A stretch of DNA of 64,000 nt, from positions 1 to 64,000 of the forward strand of contig JAMPXB010000007.1 of the NCBI GenBank assembly GCA_023701435.1. Reading direction: 5' to 3'. Positions 35,322 to 42,403 of the stretch are shown here, in pieces (position 1 is the stretch's first letter; each line of letters opens with the position of its first letter). Origin of the DNA: Bacteriovoracaceae bacterium (GTDB lineage: Bacteria > Bdellovibrionota > Bacteriovoracia > Bacteriovoracales > Bacteriovoracaceae). The notes under the pieces are model-generated. The model ran no database searches. It had not been told where the DNA came from and saw only the letters and a program-made list of their open reading frames with translations. A program made the translations under genes and the position numbers.

Positions 35322-36014
35322 TTACAAAGGGGCAATGACCAAAACAAACTCTCGCTTCTCACTTTCAGCAAGTTGTTTACTCAGATAAGCGGCCGGTCCT
35401 CTAAGGAGTTTCTCCTCAGATCCTCCCAGATCCATCCCTAAAAAGACCTCCCGTTTGGTCCCAGTTTTAAGGATGTCGTTCATCAGTTTCTTTAAGCGGT
35501 AAGGAGTTTCCATCCACACCAAAGTTTCAGGCCGCTTAAGTTCGGCCTTGATCCACTGGTCTCTGTCCGGATCCTTCACAGGAACAAAACCACAAAAGGA
35601 AAAGCGAGAATGAGGGAAACCGGATAAGGCCACCGCCAGGGCAATAGAATTTGGAAAAGGAGCAGAAGTAACTTTAATTCCCTGCTTGTGACAAAGATCA
35701 ACCAAGGTCTGACCTGGGTCGCAGAATGCCGGCAAACCACAATCACTTAAAAGATAAACCTTATGGCCTGCTTTTAAGAGCTTGATCACATCAGGGGCGA
35801 ACTTATCTTGCGTGTGCTCATTGTAGAGCTGAAACTTCTCAATGGCCTCGCGGGGAAGTCCCCACTTGATCCATCTTTGTCTTCCGACTTTGTGCTCTTC
35901 AACTAACAGCACCACATTCTCTTTTAGGGCGTCCTCTAAGAGCATGCCATGAGCGATAGGCTCCAATGGAAGTTCATCAGCAATCGGGGTTGGAATTAAA
36001 ATGAGTTCAGACAT
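35322..36014 (-). CDS. RsmI-like tetrapyrrole-methylase-fold methyltransferase
   Basis: The 230-residue protein has the SAM-binding features of the RsmI family: LILIPTPIADELP at the start, LLSDCGLPAFCDPGQTLVDLC and SAPFPNSIALAVALSGFPHSRFSFCGFVP. RsmI methylates the ribose of C1402 in 16S rRNA. This protein is shorter than classical RsmI (about 285) and resembles a second, short subgroup found in several phyla, so the rRNA target is only probable. Its stop region lies 109 bases from fni. The start overlaps the CBM9-like gene by 8 bases. Confidence 0.8.
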   Translation of the reverse strand: MSELILIPTPIADELPLEPIAHGMLLEDALKENVVLLVEEHKVGRQRWIKWGLPREAIEKFQLYNEHTQDKFAPDVIKLLKAGHKVYLLSDCGLPAFCDPGQTLVDLCHKQGIKVTSAPFPNSIALAVALSGFPHSRFSFCGFVPVKDPDRDQWIKAELKRPETLVWMETPYRLKKLMNDILKTGTKREVFLGMDLGGSEEKLLRGPAAYLSKQLAESEKREFVLVIAPL

Positions 36015-36624
36015 GATTATTCAAAGGTAAAAAGAGTTCGGGGCGATGAAAATCCGGAGTAAATTCAGGATTGGGTTCCAGGGCGTAATACTCCCGAGGT
36101 TCCTGATCAAGGCAGGCAAAAAAACCACCATAAACAAGCTCCCCTCTGAGTTCGGCCGGAAGCTGCACTTTCATAGCAGCGGTCCAGACTTTACCATCCA
36201 CACTCACTTCATGAATGAGATCTAAAATCTTAGGAGCGTGGTATATCTTTCGTGGCTCCTGAATAATTAAAGCGAAAGGTTGATTTAAGGGAGAAATTTG
36301 AAGTTCCAGGTAAGGTGCCTGAATATCATCAGGATGGGAGCGCAGTTGAAGAAAGACTTCCACCACATCCTTATTCCAAAGTCCCCAATTTTTAGACCAA
36401 TCATGGGTAAATTCCGGATCTGTATGCCAGGCCTTGGAACTTCGCTTATTCACCGTGAACTGAATGATGGCATCCGTACCTCGAATGTCCCATTCAATTT
36501 TAAGAGAGTGTCCAGCGTGTCCGGTTCCGTGTTTTTTTAGATAGGCCTGCATAGAGAAAGGATAACTAATTTCCCCTGACTTGCCCATTACTTTAAGGCA
36601 TACTGTTGTCACATGGATCTTCAT
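36007..36624 (-). CDS. DOMON/CBM9-like fold protein, function unknown
   Basis: About 205 residues with beta-sandwich character. The pieces NWGLWNKDVVEVFLQL and YLELQISPLNQPFALI resemble the DOMON-like/CBM9 family, where a W-x-x-D-x-[VI]E-[VI] motif opens the core and an E/N-x-x-P turn follows. No signal peptide is evident, so a cytoplasmic location is likely. I start at ATG 36624; ATG 36588 is an alternative that would relieve the 12-base overlap with the divergent methyltransferase start. Binding partner unknown. Confidence 0.6.
   Translation of the reverse strand: MKIHVTTVCLKVMGKSGEISYPFSMQAYLKKHGTGHAGHSLKIEWDIRGTDAIIQFTVNKRSSKAWHTDPEFTHDWSKNWGLWNKDVVEVFLQLRSHPDDIQAPYLELQISPLNQPFALIIQEPRKIYHAPKILDLIHEVSVDGKVWTAAMKVQLPAELRGELVYGGFFACLDQEPREYYALEPNPEFTPDFHRPELFLPLNNHV
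36576..36604 (+). promoter_or_regulatory. Candidate promoter of the RlmL-like gene
   Basis: CTGACT and CATACT are separated by 17 bases, with the -10 ending 8 bases before the ATG at 36613 and no Shine-Dalgarno in between. A transcript from here would have a leader of only about 0-2 bases. It lies inside the divergent coding region. Confidence 0.4.
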
Positions 36625-37734
36625 CAAATATTTCTTATTATTCTTCCTGGTCTTGAGGATCTGGCCCATCGGGAACTGATGGAAAAGTGTCCTTTATCTA
36701 ATGTCCGAGTCACCAAGGGCGGAATTGAAGTCGAAGCTGACCTGGACTGGATCATAGAGGCCCACCTCAAACTTAAAATTCCAACGCGGATACTTCTGAG
36801 GTTAACGGAATTTAAGGTAAGAGATTTTCCTAAACTCTATCAAAAGATGATCCATTTCCCTTGGACCAAGTACCTTTCTCATCCCGAACCAAAATGGGAA
36901 ATCACTTGCACTAAAAGTCGTTTAAATCATACCGGTCGGATTGAAGAGACTGTGCAAAAGGCCCTCGCGGCTGCACTCATCAAACAGCCGCTGTCCAGGG
37001 ATTGGGAGAAAAAAAACTACCCTCCTCAGACCTTTTATATCCGGATAAATGATGACCTTCTTACCCTTAGTCTCGATTTATCAGGGGAGCCGCTTTATAA
37101 GCGCCAGCTGCAAAAAATAAAAGGCGAGGCCCCGCTTCGTGAAAACATTGCCGCCGCTTTAGTTTATGAATTATGCACTGATCTCCCGGCGGCGGATGTA
37201 ACGCTGGTCGATCCCATGTGCGGTTCAGGAACTTTTTTAACTGAGGCCCTGACTTTCAGGACTCCGCTGCACTTGCGCCCTTTTGCCTTTGAAATGGCCC
37301 CTTTCTTTAAGGGCAAAATCGTGAAAATGACCAAGTCCATTTCAGCAGATGGTCTCTTAAAAGATGCCATCGGTTATGATCACAACGAAGAGCTCCTTTC
37401 AAAAGTTAAAGAAGAAATTAAAACTCTACCCATTGTTTTTAGTGTTCAGGATTCGCTTAAGACTCCTATCAAAATTCCTGGTGAGATGATTATGATTTGT
37501 AATCCTCCTTACGGAGAACGCATTCAGATTGAAGGAAAGCGTGGAGCGTTCTTAAGAGAGGCCTGGAAAAAGTTCATTGAAGTAGACCGCCCTTTAAGAT
37601 TTGGCTGGCTACTGCCAAAAGATATGGATGATCTTTTCCAAAATCCTAAAGGATACAAACAAATCTCCAGACGCAGCTTTCGTAACGGAGGACTCGCAGT
37701 GACTTTCTGGATCTGGGAACGGACCTCTAGCTAA
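36613..37734 (+). CDS. THUMP-domain class I RNA methyltransferase (RlmL/Trm-like)
   Basis: Residues 1-160 look like a ferredoxin-like plus THUMP RNA-binding unit (LPGLEDLAHRELMEKC, KWEITCTKSRLNHTGRIEE). Residues 170-373 form a Rossmann methyltransferase with the SAM motif DPMCGSGTFLTEAL and the base-flipping motif NPPYGER. This is the layout of the RlmL N-terminal half and YpsC-like enzymes, which make m2G in 23S rRNA or tRNA. The fused RlmK domain is absent. Its end overlaps a small convergent gene by 8 bases. Confidence 0.88.
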   Translation: MDLHQIFLIILPGLEDLAHRELMEKCPLSNVRVTKGGIEVEADLDWIIEAHLKLKIPTRILLRLTEFKVRDFPKLYQKMIHFPWTKYLSHPEPKWEITCTKSRLNHTGRIEETVQKALAAALIKQPLSRDWEKKNYPPQTFYIRINDDLLTLSLDLSGEPLYKRQLQKIKGEAPLRENIAAALVYELCTDLPAADVTLVDPMCGSGTFLTEALTFRTPLHLRPFAFEMAPFFKGKIVKMTKSISADGLLKDAIGYDHNEELLSKVKEEIKTLPIVFSVQDSLKTPIKIPGEMIMICNPPYGERIQIEGKRGAFLREAWKKFIEVDRPLRFGWLLPKDMDDLFQNPKGYKQISRRSFRNGGLAVTFWIWERTSS

Positions 37735-37987
37735 GAGCTATCAGTATTGATCCTAAGATCAAGAGTGGAATCAAAATAAGAATATTCTTCATTTTTATTT
37801 CAGATAAATATTTTGAAAATAAAAGAACCATACCTAAGACGATGAGAATCGCTGGGATAAAGTAGAACTCTCCCTTCAGACCATCAAAGATGCCCATGGA
37901 GGCCAGACCCTTAAAGAGGCCAATGCTCAAAATCAGGGAGGTCATTTTATTAAGAAGACCGTAAGAAAATATTTTAAGATAGTTCAT
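37727..37987 (-). CDS. Small integral membrane protein (86 aa)
   Basis: Three hydrophobic segments (MTSLILSIGLFKGLASM, YFIPAILIVLGMVLLF and ILILIPLLILGSILIAL) make up most of the protein. I use ATG 37987, which overlaps the upstream U32-like gene by 14 bases; an upstream in-frame start at 38023 is possible. No family is recognised. It appears to be the last gene of the minus-strand U32 operon. Confidence 0.6.
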   Translation of the reverse strand: MNYLKIFSYGLLNKMTSLILSIGLFKGLASMGIFDGLKGEFYFIPAILIVLGMVLLFSKYLSEIKMKNILILIPLLILGSILIALS

Positions 37988-39134
37988 GTTGATAAAAAAC
38001 CTGTGATTTAACCCAAACACCACCCACGAATTGAATCATGGCAACTTCTCCCGCTGGAACACTGGAGACATCTTCCAGAGAAAGATTTTTTAACGAGTAA
38101 ATTTTTGTCTCAAAAATGGCCCCTTTAGGATGAAGAATTTTTAAAAGATCCGTGGTCTTCAGACCCTGTGGATTTTTTACAAGAATCGCCAAATGAGACC
38201 CTTTCTCTACCTCCAGCACTTCGCCGACATAATCGCCTTCCCGTTTTTGCAGGCGGGAGTTTTTTAATTTCGCAAAGAGGACATCGGTTTTATTGACGTG
38301 ATAAAAGCCGCGCATCAGGTCCTGAGAGTAGTCCTGTTTCAAAGTCTCAAAGGCGGGCCGATCAAATTCTTTAACCAGTTGCGAGATCTCACTGAGTTTC
38401 GAAGGTGACTCCCATCTTTGATCAATGCGGAAATAGGCCAGACCCATTTCTTTTAATTCAGCGGCAAATTCCACCAGGCAAAATTCCTTAATATGAAACA
38501 TAAATGTTCCATGCTGATTTTCCACCAGCGGAAAACCCTTGTGAGGTGATTCTTCACTCTCTCCCAGGGCCGCCAACTCTTGATTGTGGGCCACTTTTTC
38601 AGGAACCAGCGCCGACAAAAGAGGACGTGGTGTATAGAATAGAAGAATCCGACCGAAGCCCAGAAGTTCACAGGGAACACTCAGCTTCTGAACGTATTCT
38701 GCGATCGCAGTATTGGAAAGTTCAATGGATAGAATAAGCCTCTCAAGCTTTTCCTCGGCCAGATCAATCCAACCTTGCAGGGCCTTTAGATTGTGATTCC
38801 CATTTTCAGCAATAAATTGCAAAGGCTTGTCAGTATTTACAATCGACCAGTGAAGAGCACCAGGATCCTGAACCCGGAGTGCATCGGCAAAGGGCACAAG
38901 GCCCTTGATATCGTTTATTTTTGTAAGAAAAATATCTTCTGTCATGAGGATGTCCCACTCCAGAAGCACTCTCAGTCCCAGCTCCTTTGAGCGATTGGAC
39001 AAAGTTATAAATTCTTCCTGAGAAAGTTTACCAAAACGAGACAATGACTTCGGTTCAAGAATAATTTCAGTATATCCCTGATCTTTTAAGATATTCAGTT
39101 CATGAAGTGTACGGGCGTAGCTAGTCAGTTTCAT
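37974..39134 (-). CDS. U32-like barrel protein lacking the iron-sulfur cysteines
   Basis: The 386-residue protein resembles a degenerate U32 family member: an N-terminal TIM-barrel part (EIILEPKSLSRFGKLSQEEF, LLEWDILMT) and a C-terminal beta domain (YVGEVLEVEKGSHLAILVKNP) like that of TrhP. Only two scattered cysteines are present, so the four-cysteine cluster site of the family is missing. It is coupled by a 4-base overlap to a complete U32 protein, suggesting a partner subunit, by analogy with paired U32 proteins such as UbiU-UbiV. Confidence 0.6.
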   Translation of the reverse strand: MKLTSYARTLHELNILKDQGYTEIILEPKSLSRFGKLSQEEFITLSNRSKELGLRVLLEWDILMTEDIFLTKINDIKGLVPFADALRVQDPGALHWSIVNTDKPLQFIAENGNHNLKALQGWIDLAEEKLERLILSIELSNTAIAEYVQKLSVPCELLGFGRILLFYTPRPLLSALVPEKVAHNQELAALGESEESPHKGFPLVENQHGTFMFHIKEFCLVEFAAELKEMGLAYFRIDQRWESPSKLSEISQLVKEFDRPAFETLKQDYSQDLMRGFYHVNKTDVLFAKLKNSRLQKREGDYVGEVLEVEKGSHLAILVKNPQGLKTTDLLKILHPKGAIFETKIYSLKNLSLEDVSSVPAGEVAMIQFVGGVWVKSQVFYQHELS

Positions 39135-40339
39135 GCTTTCACCTTTTGTCTAATGAGCTGCATGCTTTTGACTCCTTCAACGTAAGGAATTCTCACCAGT
39201 GTGGAGGGTTTAGTCCTGGTCAGCGCCTTCATGCTCAGATCCATAATCTCACTGGCATGGACTTTAATGACATCGCCGATGAAAGGCAGAATTTCCAACT
39301 CGTCACCCTGGTTAAAGGCATTTCTCACTTCCAGAACAATTCCAGCTTTAGGATTTGCCTCAATGACCGGCCCCACCATCTGCCACTCACCTTCTGAAGA
39401 ATTCTCTCTTTCATTAAAGATTGAATCAGCTCCGGCCTTATCCACCAGACTCGCCTGAGTGTAAGTACGGTGAGAAACTTTCCCTAATTCTTCTTCCCAT
39501 TTTAAAAGATCATCGGAAAGGAAGTGTCCATGTTCCGCATAAAATTTTAGCGCCTCAGAATAGACCTTCGCCATGGTTCCGGCATAAAGATGAGACTTCA
39601 TTCTGCCTTCAATCTTTAAGGAGTCTATTTCTTCTTCAATGAAACTTGGCAAGACACGAAGTCCTTCCAGATCCTTTGAACTCATAAAATAGGCCTTCTT
39701 TTTTTCCAAGGTATCAAGACCTTCCAGAGAATACTCGAAACGGCAGGAGTGAGCGCAGCCACCGCGATTTGAGTCACGCCCCTGAGTAAAGTTGGAGATG
39801 ACACAATGGCCGGAGTAGGCCATGCACATAGAGCCGTGGATAAACATTTCTATTTCAATCCCTGCCTCACGCTTAATTTTCCCGGCCTCTTTAACAGAGA
39901 CTTCCCGACCCAGAACAATCCGGCTGGCGCCGGCCTTTTTCCACAAATGGGCCGAATGAACATTGAGGGCCGAAGCCTGAGTAGAGATATGAATCGGTAT
40001 CTTTGAAAGTTCACGAACTGATTGAACAACCCCTAGATCGGAGACAATGACAGCATCGGCGCCGACATCTTCCAGGAAACGGACAAAATCCGGCAACTCG
40101 GCCAGGTCTTTATCATGCAGAAAAGAATTCAAAACCACATAAACCTTGGCCCCTCTCTCATGGGCAAAGCTCATTCCTTCCCGTAACTCATCCAGAGTAA
40201 AGTTCTCGGCCGCTGTCCGAAGGCCAAATTTTTGTCCTCCGACGTAGACGGCATTGGCCCCGTAAAGGATAGCAACTTTCAGTTTATCGAGGCTTCCGGC
40301 GGGTGCCAGAACCTCAGGCATAATAATTGGTTTATTCAT
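39131..40339 (-). CDS. Peptidase U32 family protein, TrhP-like tRNA hydroxylation factor
   Basis: The 402 residues begin PEVLAPAGSLDKLKVAILYGA and carry the U32 signature CMAYSGHC ... NRGGCAHSC, four cysteines that bind an iron-sulfur cluster in this family, followed by YFMSSKDLEGL and IEGRMKS. In E. coli TrhP uses prephenate-dependent chemistry to hydroxylate U34 of tRNA. That assignment is by family, not proven. The frame is open for 71 codons upstream but that part has no U32 similarity; I start at ATG 40339, though no ribosome site is obvious. Confidence 0.85.
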   Translation of the reverse strand: MNKPIIMPEVLAPAGSLDKLKVAILYGANAVYVGGQKFGLRTAAENFTLDELREGMSFAHERGAKVYVVLNSFLHDKDLAELPDFVRFLEDVGADAVIVSDLGVVQSVRELSKIPIHISTQASALNVHSAHLWKKAGASRIVLGREVSVKEAGKIKREAGIEIEMFIHGSMCMAYSGHCVISNFTQGRDSNRGGCAHSCRFEYSLEGLDTLEKKKAYFMSSKDLEGLRVLPSFIEEEIDSLKIEGRMKSHLYAGTMAKVYSEALKFYAEHGHFLSDDLLKWEEELGKVSHRTYTQASLVDKAGADSIFNERENSSEGEWQMVGPVIEANPKAGIVLEVRNAFNQGDELEILPFIGDVIKVHASEIMDLSMKALTRTKPSTLVRIPYVEGVKSMQLIRQKVKA

Positions 40340-40413
40340 GATGGTGTGTTTACCAAAATTCAGACGTAAGTTAAACTTTTGATAGAAGAATAAGCTGTAA
40401 AAGGGTCCAGATT

Positions 40414-41535
40414 TTGAAAAAAATTCTCTCTGTCTTATTATTGTCTGTGTTGGCGGCCATGGTAACTGGCGGAATTTTGGTATTCTATCGCTTTCAGAAA
40501 AATCCTGAGCAAATTGTTCCTTATCCTTATACTTTCGCTGGCCCGGCTTCACCGATTGCCCTTGAGGCGCCCATCCTCATTGCCGGCGACCGCATGGGTT
40601 CTTATCTGGCCAAATTTAAGAATGAATTAGCGGCCACGATCTCAGTTAATTTGGAAAAACCCATTAAAATCCAGTCACTGGCCAAGCCTAAGCATGGGCT
40701 CCATCGAACTCTTCATAAGCTGGGCGCTCTTTCTCAGTGGCCACAGATTCTCATTTACCAGGGCGGCAGTGAGGAGTTTTCTGAACTAAAGTTCAATCCC
40801 AAAGAGATCTCCAAAATCACTGAGAACTTTAAACGTTATAACGATGACAGAATAGAGACATTTCTCATTCTCTATCCGTGGCTTTCCCGCATCGTTTATG
40901 AACCGATTTCACGAATTGTCTTGCCCATCGAACCAGTTGAAGAAGAAGAGCTGAGTGAGAAGGCCTATCTTAAAAGACTGGAGACAGAACTTCTTTTATA
41001 TGAGCAGCAACTGGTTCAATTGGTCGCCATGTCCCGGGACCGCAACACCCTGCTGATTCTTTCAACCACGCCCATTAATCTGGATATGCCCCCAAAAAAA
41101 GTCTGTGAGTTTACCACCACCACAGACATCGAAGCTGAGATCCTTTCTTTGAAAGATCTGATGGAGGCGAATAATCCCAAATCTGCCTACACCAAGTCTT
41201 CAAAGCTCATCACCCAATACTCCGGTAATGCTGAACTCCTCTTCATCCACGGCCAGATTGCCAAGCGGCTCGGGAAATGGGACGAGGCCAAAAACAGCCT
41301 TCTGGAGAGCAGCGCTTATGATTGCGGGGCCTGGCGGGTGACGGAAGTTCACAATTCCATCATCAGAAAAGTGGCCAAGGAACATCAAGTCCTTTTATTT
41401 GATTTTGCCCAATTATTAGAGCGGGAATATGGCCAGAACATCACTTTCTTCGATGAAATTCACCCCCAGAATTTGTACTACGACAAGGCGATGGGCCAAT
41501 TGGGTCTTGTGATTAAAAGAATTCTCAAGCTTTAG
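40414..41535 (+). CDS. Membrane-anchored SGNH-like protein lacking the usual serine
   Basis: A signal anchor (ILSVLLLSVLAAMVTGGILVFY) precedes a periplasmic domain. The end has FFDEIHPQNLYYDKAMGQLG, matching the block V D-x-x-H-P motif of SGNH/GDSL hydrolases. At block I the expected G-D-S reads AGDRMGSY, so the nucleophile is replaced or displaced by three residues. A helical stretch with one TPR-like unit (about 240-300) is inserted before block V. It starts with TTG, with AAAGGG eight bases before. Activity is uncertain; the cNMP-binding gene follows after 7 bases. Confidence 0.65.
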   Translation: MKKILSVLLLSVLAAMVTGGILVFYRFQKNPEQIVPYPYTFAGPASPIALEAPILIAGDRMGSYLAKFKNELAATISVNLEKPIKIQSLAKPKHGLHRTLHKLGALSQWPQILIYQGGSEEFSELKFNPKEISKITENFKRYNDDRIETFLILYPWLSRIVYEPISRIVLPIEPVEEEELSEKAYLKRLETELLLYEQQLVQLVAMSRDRNTLLILSTTPINLDMPPKKVCEFTTTTDIEAEILSLKDLMEANNPKSAYTKSSKLITQYSGNAELLFIHGQIAKRLGKWDEAKNSLLESSAYDCGAWRVTEVHNSIIRKVAKEHQVLLFDFAQLLEREYGQNITFFDEIHPQNLYYDKAMGQLGLVIKRILKL

Positions 41536-41542
41536 GAGTTTT

Positions 41543-41977
41543 ATGGAAGGTTACCAGCAGGACTACAAAACCCATGAAGTGATTTGCCGAGAAGGAGATC
41601 CTTCTTCCGATCTGTTTTTTCTGGAAACAGGTAAATTACTCATTTGCACCATCAGTGGCACCCAGGTCAAAGTCATTGCCCGTATTGGACCTGGAGAATT
41701 TATTGGAGAGCTGTCTTTTTTTGATGGGAAACCACGGGCCAGCCATATCGTCGCCCTGGAACCGAGCCGGATTATTCAAATCCCCAAATCCGAGCTGCAG
41801 AGACACCTACCTTTTTGGTATCTGGAAGCTGGTAAAAACCTTACTAAAAAAATTCGTCTTCTGGACGGAATTATCCATGAAAGTAACTTCCGAAAAATTG
41901 GCGCCGAAGATCAAAAACCCCTGACTATTGAAGAGCAGCGAAACATCTACGCCGTCATAACTGGGCAAGTTAATTGA
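41543..41977 (+). CDS. Stand-alone cyclic-nucleotide-binding domain protein
   Basis: The 144-residue protein is a single cNMP-binding (Crp-type) beta barrel: VICREGDPSSDLFFLETGKLLI, IGPGEFIGELSFFDGKPRASHIVAL. The FIGELSFF-x(4)-RAS segment is the phosphate-binding cassette, with the Arg that contacts the phosphate. No DNA-binding helix-turn-helix follows; about 40 residues of helix end the protein. It may be a cytosolic c-di-GMP/cAMP sensor subunit. It is 7 bases after the SGNH-like gene, so the two are probably co-expressed. Confidence 0.85.
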   Translation: MEGYQQDYKTHEVICREGDPSSDLFFLETGKLLICTISGTQVKVIARIGPGEFIGELSFFDGKPRASHIVALEPSRIIQIPKSELQRHLPFWYLEAGKNLTKKIRLLDGIIHESNFRKIGAEDQKPLTIEEQRNIYAVITGQVN

Positions 41978-42025
41978 GTATTTTGGCCACGGTGACCCTA
42001 AGGTGGTAAACTTATGATACTCCTC

Positions 42026-42046
42026 GGTGCCACTTTATCTAGCACC
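42026..42046 (+). promoter_or_regulatory. Small dyad upstream of the sigma-54-like promoter
   Basis: GGTGC and GCACC are separated by 11 bases, centred about 52 bases before the promoter. Activators of sigma-54 bind dyads upstream of the promoter, so this is a candidate enhancer site. A 5-bp arm is short and may be chance. Confidence 0.25.
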
Positions 42047-42080
42047 CTGTCACATAAGTCGCCGTTTAACCGTCTCTGGG

Positions 42081-42097
42081 TTGGCACACTAATCGCA
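42081..42097 (+). promoter_or_regulatory. Sigma-54-like promoter of the small lipoprotein gene
   Basis: TTGGCAC-ACTAA-TCGCA matches the RpoN consensus TGGCACG-N4-TTGCA, with the invariant GG and GC exactly 10 bases apart. It lies about 35 bases before the lipoprotein GTG, leaving room for a short leader with AAGGAGG. No sigma-54 gene or activator gene is in the window, so use by RpoN is inferred. Confidence 0.55.
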
Positions 42098-42131
42098 ACG
42101 CAGAAGATTGGGGACAACAAGGAGGTTGACC

Positions 42132-42305
42132 GTGAGAACACACATTTTGATGATATTTATGGCCTTGACAGTTTCCGCCTGTGCTTCAAAAAGGGACGTG
42201 GCCAGCGTACCGGAAACTCAGCAAGAGGAAGACCGGGCCCAACAGGCGCAAATGATTGACAATCGTGCCCAGATGATTGACAGCCAGGCTTCCCGTATTC
42301 GCTAA
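42132..42305 (+). CDS. Small lipoprotein (57 aa) with an AQMID repeat
   Basis: I start at the GTG, which has AAGGAGG six bases before it. The product begins RTHILMIFMALTVSACAS, a lipoprotein signal with lipobox VSAC (Cys near residue 18). The mature part is only about 40 residues, hydrophilic and Gln/Asp-rich, with a near-repeat QAQMIDNRAQMIDSQAS suggesting a short coiled coil. No family is recognised. The preceding sigma-54-like promoter makes regulated expression likely. Confidence 0.7.
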   Translation: MRTHILMIFMALTVSACASKRDVASVPETQQEEDRAQQAQMIDNRAQMIDSQASRIR

Positions 42306-42332
42306 AAATCTTACTCCCTTCGGGAAAAGTCC

Positions 42333-42361
42333 TTTAGCAATCTGTACTTTTAAACTATAGT
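42333..42361 (+). promoter_or_regulatory. Candidate sigma-70 promoter of speA
   Basis: TTTAGC and TATAGT are separated by 17 bases. The -10 is good (5/6), the -35 weak. It leaves a leader of about 35 bases carrying GGAGGG eight bases before the TTG start. Confidence 0.45.
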
Positions 42362-42403
42362 GCAGATTACAAAAGACAAGCAGTTTCTCGGAGGGATTTT
42401 GAG

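Noticed and set aside
42308..42330. TCCC-TTC-GGGA mini-hairpin after the lipoprotein gene as a terminator
   Set aside because: The stem is four base pairs and no T-run follows.
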